Positions 15,442-23,231 of a stretch of 37,199 nucleotides of DNA are shown here, piece after piece. A program made the translations under genes and the position numbers. Under the pieces are notes generated by a model that did not search any database, had not been told where the DNA came from, and saw only the letters and a program-made list of their open reading frames with translations. The DNA comes from an uncultured Bacteroidota bacterium (lineage in GTDB: Bacteria > Bacteroidota > Bacteroidia > Chitinophagales > Chitinophagaceae), in NCBI GenBank assembly GCA_937902875.1, contig CALFNL010000141.1, positions 1 to 37,199 of the forward strand, given 5' to 3'. Numbering within the stretch: position 1 is the stretch's first letter; each line of letters begins with the position of its first letter.

Positions 15442-17001
15442 TTATTTGAGAGATTTTTTTCCTGCGCCGGCGCCATTCAAATCCATACCTCTTATTGGAG
15501 CGTCGCCATAAATGATGGCTTCATCCACTTTCAACTCGTGCTCCCGGCCTGGATTCAGGATTTTCAACCTTACCTGGTGTTTTCCCTTTGGCAATTGGTA
15601 TTTCCAGCATAACTCATATCGCCTTGTGGTATAATTCGCTGGCAATTCCGGCGATTCCACCAGGGTTCCGTCAACATATAATTCCGTATGGAAAACAAAA
15701 TCTGATTCGCTGCCCCAGGGTGCGGCATCCCCTCTCAATACAAATCCAATACCTTCAAAATCAAAATTAACGGCGTCCTTTTCGGCTGACCATTGAACCG
15801 GAATTTTTGCAACAGGGAAAAGTCCTGGAAAGGATTTTTCGTACCGGACTACTACCGGGGCTTCGGACAATATCCTGATCTGAGAACCCTGGATGCTGCC
15901 TCCATGGCGACTTATATTTTCGAGGGCATGCTTATATCCAATTTCATACACGTCGCGAAGCGACATGGTTGTGTATTTGAAATCCATCTCTTCTATGGCG
16001 GCCAGTCCCATTTTCCAATATGCGGGGATCTTGTCATACCCCAGCACCGTACCAAGAATTCCGCCCGCGGTAGAGGGATTGCAATCTGCATCCTGACCGC
16101 AGCGAGTGGTAATTTGAAGGGTCTTGCCGAAATCGCCGCCTCCATAAAGCAGGCCCAGCACCACGTATGCTGCATTTAGTTTTGCATCAATATTGAAAGG
16201 GGAGAAAACGCCTTCGGGGCAACCGATATCATCGGCCCATTTTTTTTGAATCTCAAACCATGTCGATTTCCAGTTGAGGGGATATTTCCGGTGCCATTCT
16301 AAAACGTCGTGAATGCATTCATAGAATTCACTCCTGGGTGGGATTGTCTTCAGGGCTTCTGATACAATAAATGGAATATTCTTCGATGTAAAGGCGAGAG
16401 CATACATGGCTCCTACGTACACGCCACCATACCAGCCGTCGCCGTAATTCATGATATGTCCAATTTTATCGCTTATGGAAGAGGCCACATTAGGCATGCC
16501 CGGGCTCATCAATCCCGCGAAATCTGATTCAATCTGGTAGTCTATACAATCCGCATGGGGATTGTTAAGCCAGTGGCCAGACATGGGTGCCTTGATTCCA
16601 TGCAGAATATTATACCTGCCGGCCTGGTTGGCATGCCAAAGCATATATCCCGCATGTGCATAAGCGTTAGCAAATGAATCAGTAGGGGCATCGAGCCCGT
16701 TTTTTTCAAATACATCCACAAAGCTCAGATCCATATAAAGATCATCGTAGAGCCCGGGATTATTGGTCATGGCTTCTTTCAGGTAACCATCGTACCATGA
16801 TATGGGTTGATAATCGCTAATAAAACTGCCTTGGAAACGAAATTCCATGGGGCCTCCAAAAGTTACACCGATGGTTTGCCCGGCCCAGCCTCCCCGAATC
16901 TTATCCTGCAAATCCTGTTTTGAAATGAGGATGGTTTTATGCTGGGCAAAACACGTGATACCAGCCATGAAAAACCAGAAGGCAAGAAATAGTATTTTCA
17001 T
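15442..17001 (-). CDS. Secreted ADP-ribosylglycohydrolase-family protein with C-terminal beta domain
   Basis: A 519-residue protein with an N-terminal signal peptide (MKILFLAFWFFMAGITCFAQ). Residues about 28-370 form an ADP-ribosylglycohydrolase-type helical domain: GGWAGQTIGVTFGG at 37-50, the first metal site DDLYMD at 86-91 and the second at GQDADCNPSTAGG (302-314). Both acidic sites are intact, so a Mg2+-dependent hydrolase is likely. A C-terminal region (about 385-510) is beta-rich with LYVDGTLVESPELP, like a carbohydrate-binding or jelly-roll module. Family members remove ADP-ribose from proteins or small molecules, but the exported type may act on N- or O-ribosides. It lies 15 bp before the transporter gene and downstream of ribokinase, which supports release of a ribosyl sugar. 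Confidence 0.85.
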   Translation of the reverse strand: MKILFLAFWFFMAGITCFAQHKTILISKQDLQDKIRGGWAGQTIGVTFGGPMEFRFQGSFISDYQPISWYDGYLKEAMTNNPGLYDDLYMDLSFVDVFEKNGLDAPTDSFANAYAHAGYMLWHANQAGRYNILHGIKAPMSGHWLNNPHADCIDYQIESDFAGLMSPGMPNVASSISDKIGHIMNYGDGWYGGVYVGAMYALAFTSKNIPFIVSEALKTIPPRSEFYECIHDVLEWHRKYPLNWKSTWFEIQKKWADDIGCPEGVFSPFNIDAKLNAAYVVLGLLYGGGDFGKTLQITTRCGQDADCNPSTAGGILGTVLGYDKIPAYWKMGLAAIEEMDFKYTTMSLRDVYEIGYKHALENISRHGGSIQGSQIRILSEAPVVVRYEKSFPGLFPVAKIPVQWSAEKDAVNFDFEGIGFVLRGDAAPWGSESDFVFHTELYVDGTLVESPELPANYTTRRYELCWKYQLPKGKHQVRLKILNPGREHELKVDEAIIYGDAPIRGMDLNGAGAGKKSLK

Positions 17002-17224
17002 TTTTGTATTGTTTGAGGAAAGGAAATGGATGTGAGCTCAGGGGACTCTTTATACATAGATGATACTAATTTACATGAATTATTCTGAGTATTCAGATAC
17101 AGAAATTCCAAAAGCCTTTGCAGGCTGAAAAGATTCTATTCGCGAGTCAGGCGCTGCTTCATTGATATGCGTAAGAATTGGGGCAGGGGCATGAGCTGTT
17201 ATTGGAGCAGAGGATGCTGTGGAA

Positions 17225-18127
17225 CTAGATTTCATGTCTGAAAGGAGCCGAGGCCTGCGCTCCAAGGCGGGTTACAGAAATTGCCGCAGCGGAAGCGGCA
17301 AAATCCACCGCTTCTTCCAGGGGCATTTCTTCGGCAAGCGCCGTGGCCAATGCCCCGTTGAACACATCCCCGGCAGCCGTAGTATCAACCGCCTTTACCT
17401 TTCTGGCAGGTATATATTTGCGTAAGGTGGGGCTGGCAATATAGGAACCATTTTCTCCCAAAGTGATAATCACAGTCCTGACTCCCTTTTTCAATAGTAT
17501 GTCCGCGGCTCTTGCCACATCGGTTATATTGTTGATAGGAATTCCTGCCAGCAATGCTGCTTCCTGCTCATTTGGTGTGAGGTAGTCGATCAGAGGATAG
17601 ATATCATCGGGTAATTGATGCGCAGGTGCAGGATTTACTATGATGATTTTGGAGATGGCGGCACTCTTCCTGATTGCATGAATGACTGATGGCAACGGAA
17701 TTTCCAGTTGCAGCAAGACTATTTTCACCTGATCCGCCGTGGCATTCAATACCTGGTCCACTTCCTGTGGCAGCAGGTTGCCATTGGCTCCGGATGCCAC
17801 TGTGATAGAATTCTCTCCCTGTTCATCCACGTTTATCAGAGCTACACCTGAAGGATGCTCCGCGTCAAAGATCACATGCTCCACATTAATGCCCATATCA
17901 ATCAGGTGTTGTTTGGCGGTTTTCCCGAAAATATCATTGCCTGTTTTACAAAGGAAGATCACTTCCCCATTTAGCCTGGCTGCCGCCACTGCCTGGTTGG
18001 CGCCCTTGCCTCCAGGGTTCATATAAAAATTTCCTCCGATGATTGTCTCTCCCGGCAGGGGGAGTCTCGAGGATTTTATGACCATATCTGTATTGGAACT
18101 TCCAACCACCAGGATCTTTTTTTTCAT
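17225..18127 (-). CDS. rbsK: Ribokinase
   Basis: A 300-residue cytoplasmic PfkB-family kinase that phosphorylates ribose to ribose 5-phosphate with ATP. Signature 1 is MNPGGKGANQAVAAARL (36-52) and signature 2 is DTTAAGDVFNGALA (248-261), with catalytic base Asp254. The N-terminal LVVGSSNTDMV and substrate motif PLPGETI match ribokinase rather than adenosine kinase or fructokinase. The ATG at 18127 gives the normal start; the frame extends 12 codons upstream without need. It is first in the reverse-strand cluster with the ADP-ribosylglycohydrolase-like, transporter and nucleoside hydrolase genes; the next gene begins 223 bp downstream, so an internal promoter is possible. Its divergent neighbour is the ethanolamine-type permease. 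Confidence 0.93.
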   Translation of the reverse strand: MKKKILVVGSSNTDMVIKSSRLPLPGETIIGGNFYMNPGGKGANQAVAAARLNGEVIFLCKTGNDIFGKTAKQHLIDMGINVEHVIFDAEHPSGVALINVDEQGENSITVASGANGNLLPQEVDQVLNATADQVKIVLLQLEIPLPSVIHAIRKSAAISKIIIVNPAPAHQLPDDIYPLIDYLTPNEQEAALLAGIPINNITDVARAADILLKKGVRTVIITLGENGSYIASPTLRKYIPARKVKAVDTTAAGDVFNGALATALAEEMPLEEAVDFAASAAAISVTRLGAQASAPFRHEI

Positions 18128-18373
18128 GATTGTAGATTGAGTCCGGCCCAGGGATAGCGGCAATTAAATTACAGGAATTTCCCCAATTTCTCATTAAGTA
18201 GCACTTCCATATAAAATCTATGAGCTCGCACACCTGAATTTACACTATTGGCGGGGAAGCCGGTGATTGCTGCAATCCAATTCAATTTAATTCCTTATGA
18301 TTTCTTCAGGAAAACATGAGGACCGGCCGAATAAATCTTATTGATTATTCTGTTATTTAATTAATTTCATCAG
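18128..18373. promoter_or_regulatory. Divergent intergenic region between the ribosyl and amino-alcohol clusters
   Basis: This 246-bp gap must hold the promoters of rbsK (reverse) and the permease operon (forward). I found no clean TTTG/TAnnTTTG pair and no convincing long dyad on either strand. The 60 bp before the permease ATG are AT-rich (TTAATTAATTTC). No regulator gene lies next to it. Confidence 0.45.
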
Positions 18374-19729
18374 ATGGGTTCAAAATTGCCGGATTCTTCA
18401 TCTTCGCAACAGCTTTCGCGGTCTCTGGGACCGCTGATGTTATGGGGACTTGGTGTTGGATACGTTATTTCGGGTATGTATTTTGGCTGGAACCTGGGCC
18501 TGGCGGAAGGCGGCACTTATGGACTGGCCATCGCGACCTCTTTCATTATCGTTCTTTATATCACTTTCACTTTTTCATATACCGAGTTGGCCTGCGCCAT
18601 TCCAAAAGCGGGAGGTGTTTTTGACTATGCCACCAGGGGATTGGGAAAGGATATTGGTTTTTTGGCAGGCATGGCGCAGATCATCGAATTCATATTTGCA
18701 CCCCCCGCTATAGCAGCGGCAATTGGGGCCTATTTCCATATTTTTTTTCCACAGCTTTCCGTTACCAGTATCGCGATTGGTGCCTATATTATTTTCACCG
18801 GCCTGAATATTTATGGAGTAAGGGCTGCAGCAGCTTTTGAGCTTATCATTACCATGCTGGCTGTATTTGAATTGTTATTGTTTGCAGGAATTACATTCCC
18901 ACATTTCAAATCGGAGAATATACGAGCCAATGCTTTCCCGGCCGGTTGGACGGGGGTATGGGCCTCTATTCCATTCGCCGTTTGGTTTTTTCTGGGTCTT
19001 GAGGGCGTGGCGAATGTTGCGGAAGAAACCATCAATCCCCAGCGGAATGTGCTGATAGGTTTTGGCTCCGCTCTACTCACTTTGATCGTACTGTGCATTT
19101 TGGTTTTCCTTTCTTCCGTGGGAGTGGCCGGTTGGGAAGCAGTAGTATTTCCATATCAGGGAGCAGGCCCTTCAGACTCTCCGCTGCCTCTGGCACTTTC
19201 CAGGATCACCGGAAATAGCGGATGGCTCTATCACCTGCTCATTACTATCGGGCTCATGGGGCTGGTTGCTTCTTTTCATGGAATCATTCTGGCGGCGGGC
19301 CGTGCTACTTTTGAATTCGGCAGGGTAAGATATATCCCATCCATATTCGGAGCAGTCAATACGCGCTTCAAGACTCCTGCCAATGCGCTGCTGATCAATA
19401 TGGCTATCGGGATCATAGCCTTACTCACAGGCAAAACAAACCAAATCATCATCATCGCCTCATTCGGTGCGCTCACCCTTTATGTGATTTCGATGGTAGC
19501 AGTGATCGCTCTCCGGCGCAAAGAACCGCAAATGCCACGTCCTTTCAGAGTGCCGCTCTATCCCTGGTTTCCGGCAATAGCGCTGGTCATCGCTTTTTTA
19601 TCGTTGATAGCTATGACCACACTCAATATTAATTTGGCAATGATCTATTTCGGCTTGCTGGGCCTATCCTATCTTTGGTTTCAGTTTTTCGTAAAAAAAA
19701 TGGTTTATGCCCAAACAACTGAAGAATAA
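18374..19729 (+). CDS. Ethanolamine permease-like APC transporter
   Basis: A 451-residue inner-membrane protein with about twelve hydrophobic segments, of the amino acid-polyamine-organocation superfamily. The opening GYVISGMYFGWNLGLAEGGTYG (read 29-50) is the hallmark of the ethanolamine permease group, followed by the APC helix 2-3 region ELACAIPKAGGVFDYATRG and the GLEGVANVAEETINPQRNV loop near 215-233. It should import ethanolamine or a similar amino alcohol with a cation. It starts the forward cluster and its last 23 bases overlap the ligase gene, indicating translational coupling. That linkage to a glutamine-synthetase-like ligase supports an amine substrate that is then glutamylated. 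Other small amines remain possible. Confidence 0.87.
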   Translation: MGSKLPDSSSSQQLSRSLGPLMLWGLGVGYVISGMYFGWNLGLAEGGTYGLAIATSFIIVLYITFTFSYTELACAIPKAGGVFDYATRGLGKDIGFLAGMAQIIEFIFAPPAIAAAIGAYFHIFFPQLSVTSIAIGAYIIFTGLNIYGVRAAAAFELIITMLAVFELLLFAGITFPHFKSENIRANAFPAGWTGVWASIPFAVWFFLGLEGVANVAEETINPQRNVLIGFGSALLTLIVLCILVFLSSVGVAGWEAVVFPYQGAGPSDSPLPLALSRITGNSGWLYHLLITIGLMGLVASFHGIILAAGRATFEFGRVRYIPSIFGAVNTRFKTPANALLINMAIGIIALLTGKTNQIIIIASFGALTLYVISMVAVIALRRKEPQMPRPFRVPLYPWFPAIALVIAFLSLIAMTTLNINLAMIYFGLLGLSYLWFQFFVKKMVYAQTTEE

Positions 19730-21077
19730 AGACATCCTGCAAATCCTTGCGGAAAGGGGCGTGGAAAAAATAAAGCTTGCCATTACTGATATTGACGGCG
19801 TACTGCGAGGGAAATTGATCAGTTTTGAAAAATTCAGGTCGGTCATTCAAAAGGGCTTCGGTTTTTGCGATGTGGTTTTTGGTTGGGATGCCGGAGATGC
19901 GGCTTATGACAACGTGAAGTTTACCGGGTGGCATTCAGGGTATCCGGATGCTACGGCGATGGTTGATCTGGATACATACAGGCAGGTTCCATGGGAAGAT
20001 GACCTTCCATTTTTTCTCGCTGATTTCAGAGACGCTTCCGGCAATGAACTTCCCGTATGCCCCAGGAGCCTGTTGAAAAGAATCACGGCGCAGGCGGAGG
20101 ATGCCGGTTACCTGCCCCAATTTTCGCAGGAGTTTGAATGGTTCAATTTTGTAAATAACACCACGGAATTGTATGAAAATAAATTCCGGGATCTCAAACC
20201 GATGACGCAGGGCATGTTTGGCTATTCCATACTTCGGGCTTCCCAGGAAAGTTCTTTTTTTCACGATCTGTTCGATCTGCTGCTGAAATTCAAAGTGCCG
20301 CTTGAAGGAATCCATACGGAAACGGGCCCCGGGGTGTATGAAGCGGCAATACTCTATGCCGGTGTGATTGAGGCCGCCGACCGCGCCGTTCTGTTTAAGA
20401 GCGGTGTAAAAGAAATCGCCCACCGTCATGGATTGATTGCGAGCTTCATGGCTAAATGGAATGAAAATTTGCCCGGTTGCAGTGGCCATGTACACCAGAG
20501 CCTTTGGTCCGCTGATGGAAAAAGGAATTTATTTTTTGATAAGAAAGCAAAATCGGGCATGAGCAGCCTCATGGAGCATTATCTCGCGGGACAATTGGCA
20601 TGTTTGCCGCATATACTCCCGATGTTTGCGCCTACAGTTAACAGTTATAAAAGGCTTGTTGAAGGAGCCTGGGCACCCACTACAATTACATGGGCCATTG
20701 ACAACCGCACAACGGCATTGAGGGCTCTGCCGGGTAGCGCCACAGGTTGCAGGTTAGAAACCAGGGTGGTGGGTTCTGACGCCAATCCATACCTGGCGAT
20801 GGCTGGATGCCTGGCTTCGGGGATATATGGGATCAGGAATAAACTGAAATTGAAAACCGCCGCCACCCTTGGAAATGGTTATAAAGATACCAGGAATGGC
20901 AGGCTGCCTTCCAATCTCTGGGAAGCTTCCATGGCGATGAAGCAATCTGCCCTGGCCAGGGAATTATTCGGTGATGCTTTCACGGATCATTTTACGGCCA
21001 CCCGTGAATGGGAATGGCGCCAATTTTCGAAAGTGGTCACTGATTGGGAATTGAAGCGGTATCTGGAAATTATATGA
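19707..21077 (+). CDS. Glutamine-synthetase-like gamma-glutamyl-amine ligase (PuuA/GlnA4 type)
   Basis: A 456-residue member of the glutamine synthetase superfamily, predicted to join glutamate to an amine using ATP. The N-terminal beta-grasp carries KLAITDIDGVLRGKLI (23-38), typical of PuuA-like ligases. Catalytic-domain motifs are ETGPGVYEAAI, the His-loop GCSGHVHQSLWSADG, the NSYKRLVEGAWAP segment and the Arg-rich LETRVVGSDANPYLAMAG. The sequence does not have the adenylylation-site region expected of housekeeping GlnA. Related enzymes make gamma-glutamylputrescine (PuuA), gamma-glutamylethanolamide (Streptomyces GlnA4) or gamma-glutamylisopropylamide (IpuC). With an ethanolamine-type permease overlapping it by 23 bp and an alcohol dehydrogenase downstream, an amino alcohol such as ethanolamine is the best guess. 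Confidence 0.88.
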   Translation: MPKQLKNKDILQILAERGVEKIKLAITDIDGVLRGKLISFEKFRSVIQKGFGFCDVVFGWDAGDAAYDNVKFTGWHSGYPDATAMVDLDTYRQVPWEDDLPFFLADFRDASGNELPVCPRSLLKRITAQAEDAGYLPQFSQEFEWFNFVNNTTELYENKFRDLKPMTQGMFGYSILRASQESSFFHDLFDLLLKFKVPLEGIHTETGPGVYEAAILYAGVIEAADRAVLFKSGVKEIAHRHGLIASFMAKWNENLPGCSGHVHQSLWSADGKRNLFFDKKAKSGMSSLMEHYLAGQLACLPHILPMFAPTVNSYKRLVEGAWAPTTITWAIDNRTTALRALPGSATGCRLETRVVGSDANPYLAMAGCLASGIYGIRNKLKLKTAATLGNGYKDTRNGRLPSNLWEASMAMKQSALARELFGDAFTDHFTATREWEWRQFSKVVTDWELKRYLEII

Positions 21078-21245
21078 GATTTTGGAAATGAGAGGAGCCC
21101 ATGGAACAACAGGAAACTGAAGGGAGTTGCCGCGACTGCATTAGCAGCGCGGCGGGCAGGCCAGAAAGAAACTGAAAAAGCGATGCCGCTGGAAATAAGA
21201 CTTTTTTTCAACAAAAATTATTCAGGGTAAAACCCGGATATTACC

Positions 21246-22397
21246 ATGATTGACTATACAGTAATAAGGCAATTTAATTTTCCCACTACCATACGGTTTG
21301 GCGCGGGAGCCTCCAGGGAATTGCCTGCATATCTGGCGCAACAACAACTAAAAGCGCCGCTACTGGTAACGGATCCTACCATTGCCCAACTCCCTTTTTT
21401 TAAATCCATTGTGGAAGACCTAAAGAAACACCAGATTTCGGTTGAGCTATTCAGTGAAATCCATAAGAACCCTGTAAAGTCGGATGTGTACAAGGGCACA
21501 AGCGCCTGGGATGCCACAAAGCGTGATTCCATCATTGGCATTGGCGGAGGAGCCGCCCTGGATGTGGCAAGGGCCATAGCCTTGCGCGTCAATCATAGGG
21601 AGGATCTATTTAAATATGATGACCTGATAGGGGGAGATATTTATGTTACACAAGACGTGCCACACTTTATTACCATTCCAACAACTTCCGGCACCGGCAG
21701 TGAAGTGGGGAGGAGCGCTATCATTTCTGACGATGAAACGCACCAGAAGAAAATTTTGTTCTCTCCAAAACTGATGGCAAGAATTGTGTTCGCCGACCCC
21801 TTGCTTACGATGGATCTGCCTGCTTTTGTAACGGCAGCAACGGGTATGGACGCGCTCACGCACAATATGGAAGCTTACCTGGCGAAGAATCCGCATCCCA
21901 TATGCGAAGGCATTGCACTGGAAGGGATTTCATTGATCAGGGATTCCCTCAAAAAAGCCACGCTTAAGCCCGATCTCGAATCGAGATCCAAAATGCTGAT
22001 GGCTTCCATGATGGGCGCAATAGCTTTTCAAAAGGGTTTGGGTGTGGTGCATTCTCTGGCACACCCATTGTCATCATTGCTGGATACGCATCATGGTCTC
22101 GCCAATGCGGTGAATATCCCCTATGGCATGCGGTTCAATATTGCCGGTTTTGAAGAACCATTCAGAAGGATTGCAAGGGCGCTTGAATTGGAAAGCGAAA
22201 ACGGAGAAGCAGTTGTGGAATATTTGTTTGACCTGAATAGCGCTATCAACATTCCGCATAAACTTCGTGAGATTGGTGTGAAGATGGAACATATTGACAC
22301 CCTGGCCGGGCTGGCCGAAGCGGATTTCGCACATCCCAATAACCCCAAGCCTGTTAACAGGGCGAATTTTAAACAACTTTACCTGGAAGCACTCTAG
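21246..22397 (+). CDS. Iron-containing (group III) alcohol dehydrogenase
   Basis: A 383-residue NAD(P)-dependent dehydrogenase. The nucleotide-binding part has GIGGGAALDVARA (98-110), and the TIPTTSGTGSEV segment (144-154) is strongly typical. The metal ligands are intact: Asp202 and His206 (GMDALTH), His269 (VVHSLAHPLS) and His283 (DTHHGLAN). The C-terminus ends NPKPVNRANFKQLYLEAL, as expected. In its cluster the natural substrate would be the hydroxyl of gamma-glutamylethanolamide, giving an aldehyde for the ALDH gene downstream; this is inference. The gene starts 168 bp after the ligase stop and is followed after 19 bp by the amidotransferase-like hydrolase. No frameshift or missing residue was seen. 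Confidence 0.92.
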   Translation: MIDYTVIRQFNFPTTIRFGAGASRELPAYLAQQQLKAPLLVTDPTIAQLPFFKSIVEDLKKHQISVELFSEIHKNPVKSDVYKGTSAWDATKRDSIIGIGGGAALDVARAIALRVNHREDLFKYDDLIGGDIYVTQDVPHFITIPTTSGTGSEVGRSAIISDDETHQKKILFSPKLMARIVFADPLLTMDLPAFVTAATGMDALTHNMEAYLAKNPHPICEGIALEGISLIRDSLKKATLKPDLESRSKMLMASMMGAIAFQKGLGVVHSLAHPLSSLLDTHHGLANAVNIPYGMRFNIAGFEEPFRRIARALELESENGEAVVEYLFDLNSAINIPHKLREIGVKMEHIDTLAGLAEADFAHPNNPKPVNRANFKQLYLEAL

Positions 22398-22416
22398 AAC
22401 AATAAGGGGCTGAAAA

Positions 22417-23157
22417 ATGGCCCTGACCAATATTCAAAGTATAATGGTGAAGGCAAATCAAATGATCATAGGCGTTAGCGATTGTAGCAAGTTCGCCAAC
22501 TATAGCAAATGGATAGGCGCCTGTGCTCAGGTGGCTGAAGTAGTTAAACTGGATTCTGAAAATGAAAATATCCAGGACTTGAAAAGGTGTCATGGGCTGG
22601 TGCTTACCGGGGGTGAAGACCTGCATCCGCGATACTATGGAATGCCTGAATACTATGAATTTTGCTATAAGTGTGACGTGAATGAGAAACGGGATGAATT
22701 TGAAAGGAAGTTGTTGGATTTGAGCCAGCGGCTGGAGCTTCCGGTGCTGGGGATTTGCCGTGGTCTGCAGGTTGTCAATGCATTTTTTGGGGGAACCTTG
22801 ATTCCGGATATTCCGCGCTGGGGAAAATTCAACCATTCTAAATTGGAGGATGGCAGGGATCGAATACATTCCATTCAAGTAGATCCCAATTCGTGGTTCT
22901 TCAGGATCGTGCAGAAAGAACATGGAACAGTGAATAGTAATCATCATCAGAGTGCAGACAGGATTAGTGCAGATTTGGTGGCAAGCGCCTTTTCGACGGA
23001 TGGGGTTGTGGAAGCACTTGAAAGAAAAGAACCCAACGGGAAACCCTTTCTTTGTCTGGTGCAATGGCATCCCGAAAGGATGGTGGATCAGCAAGGGAAT
23101 TTTGTGCAGAATATTCGTAGTTCGTTTATTGCTGCGGCCCAGAACAGAATCGAATAG
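22417..23157 (+). CDS. Class I glutamine amidotransferase-like gamma-glutamyl hydrolase (PuuD-like)
   Basis: A 246-residue cytoplasmic hydrolase of the gamma-glutamyl-gamma-aminobutyrate hydrolase family. The nucleophile is Cys114 in LGICRGLQVVNAFFGGTL, and the catalytic His218 and Glu220 are in VQWHPERM. LVLTGGEDLHPRYYG (61-75) and SNHHQS are the family's other marks. Family members remove glutamate from gamma-glutamylated amine products. The ATG at 22417 is preceded by AAGGGG at a suitable distance; an internal ATG at codon 16 (MIIGVSDC) is the start closest to homologues. It lies 19 bp after the alcohol dehydrogenase and 74 bp before the ALDH. In this cluster it would split gamma-glutamylglycine into glutamate and glycine. 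Confidence 0.9.
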   Translation: MALTNIQSIMVKANQMIIGVSDCSKFANYSKWIGACAQVAEVVKLDSENENIQDLKRCHGLVLTGGEDLHPRYYGMPEYYEFCYKCDVNEKRDEFERKLLDLSQRLELPVLGICRGLQVVNAFFGGTLIPDIPRWGKFNHSKLEDGRDRIHSIQVDPNSWFFRIVQKEHGTVNSNHHQSADRISADLVASAFSTDGVVEALERKEPNGKPFLCLVQWHPERMVDQQGNFVQNIRSSFIAAAQNRIE

Positions 23158-23231
23158 AAGAATATATTTTCAAGTATGAGTCAGAAAGAATAAAATTCGG
23201 CCTTGCATAAGAATTGAAAAAAGTAATCCAG

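Noticed and set aside
17080-17265. A 61-codon reverse-strand frame overlapping the end of ribokinase
   Set aside because: It overlaps rbsK in another frame, is Ala/Ser/Pro-rich without motifs, and ribokinase already ends with its normal C-terminal signature.
21078-21230. Fifty-codon open stretch in the same frame directly after the ligase stop codon
   Set aside because: The ligase already ends at its family-typical C-terminus (WELKRYLEII). The stretch has no motif or likely start and the upstream stop is a plain TGA, so chance openness is the simpler view.
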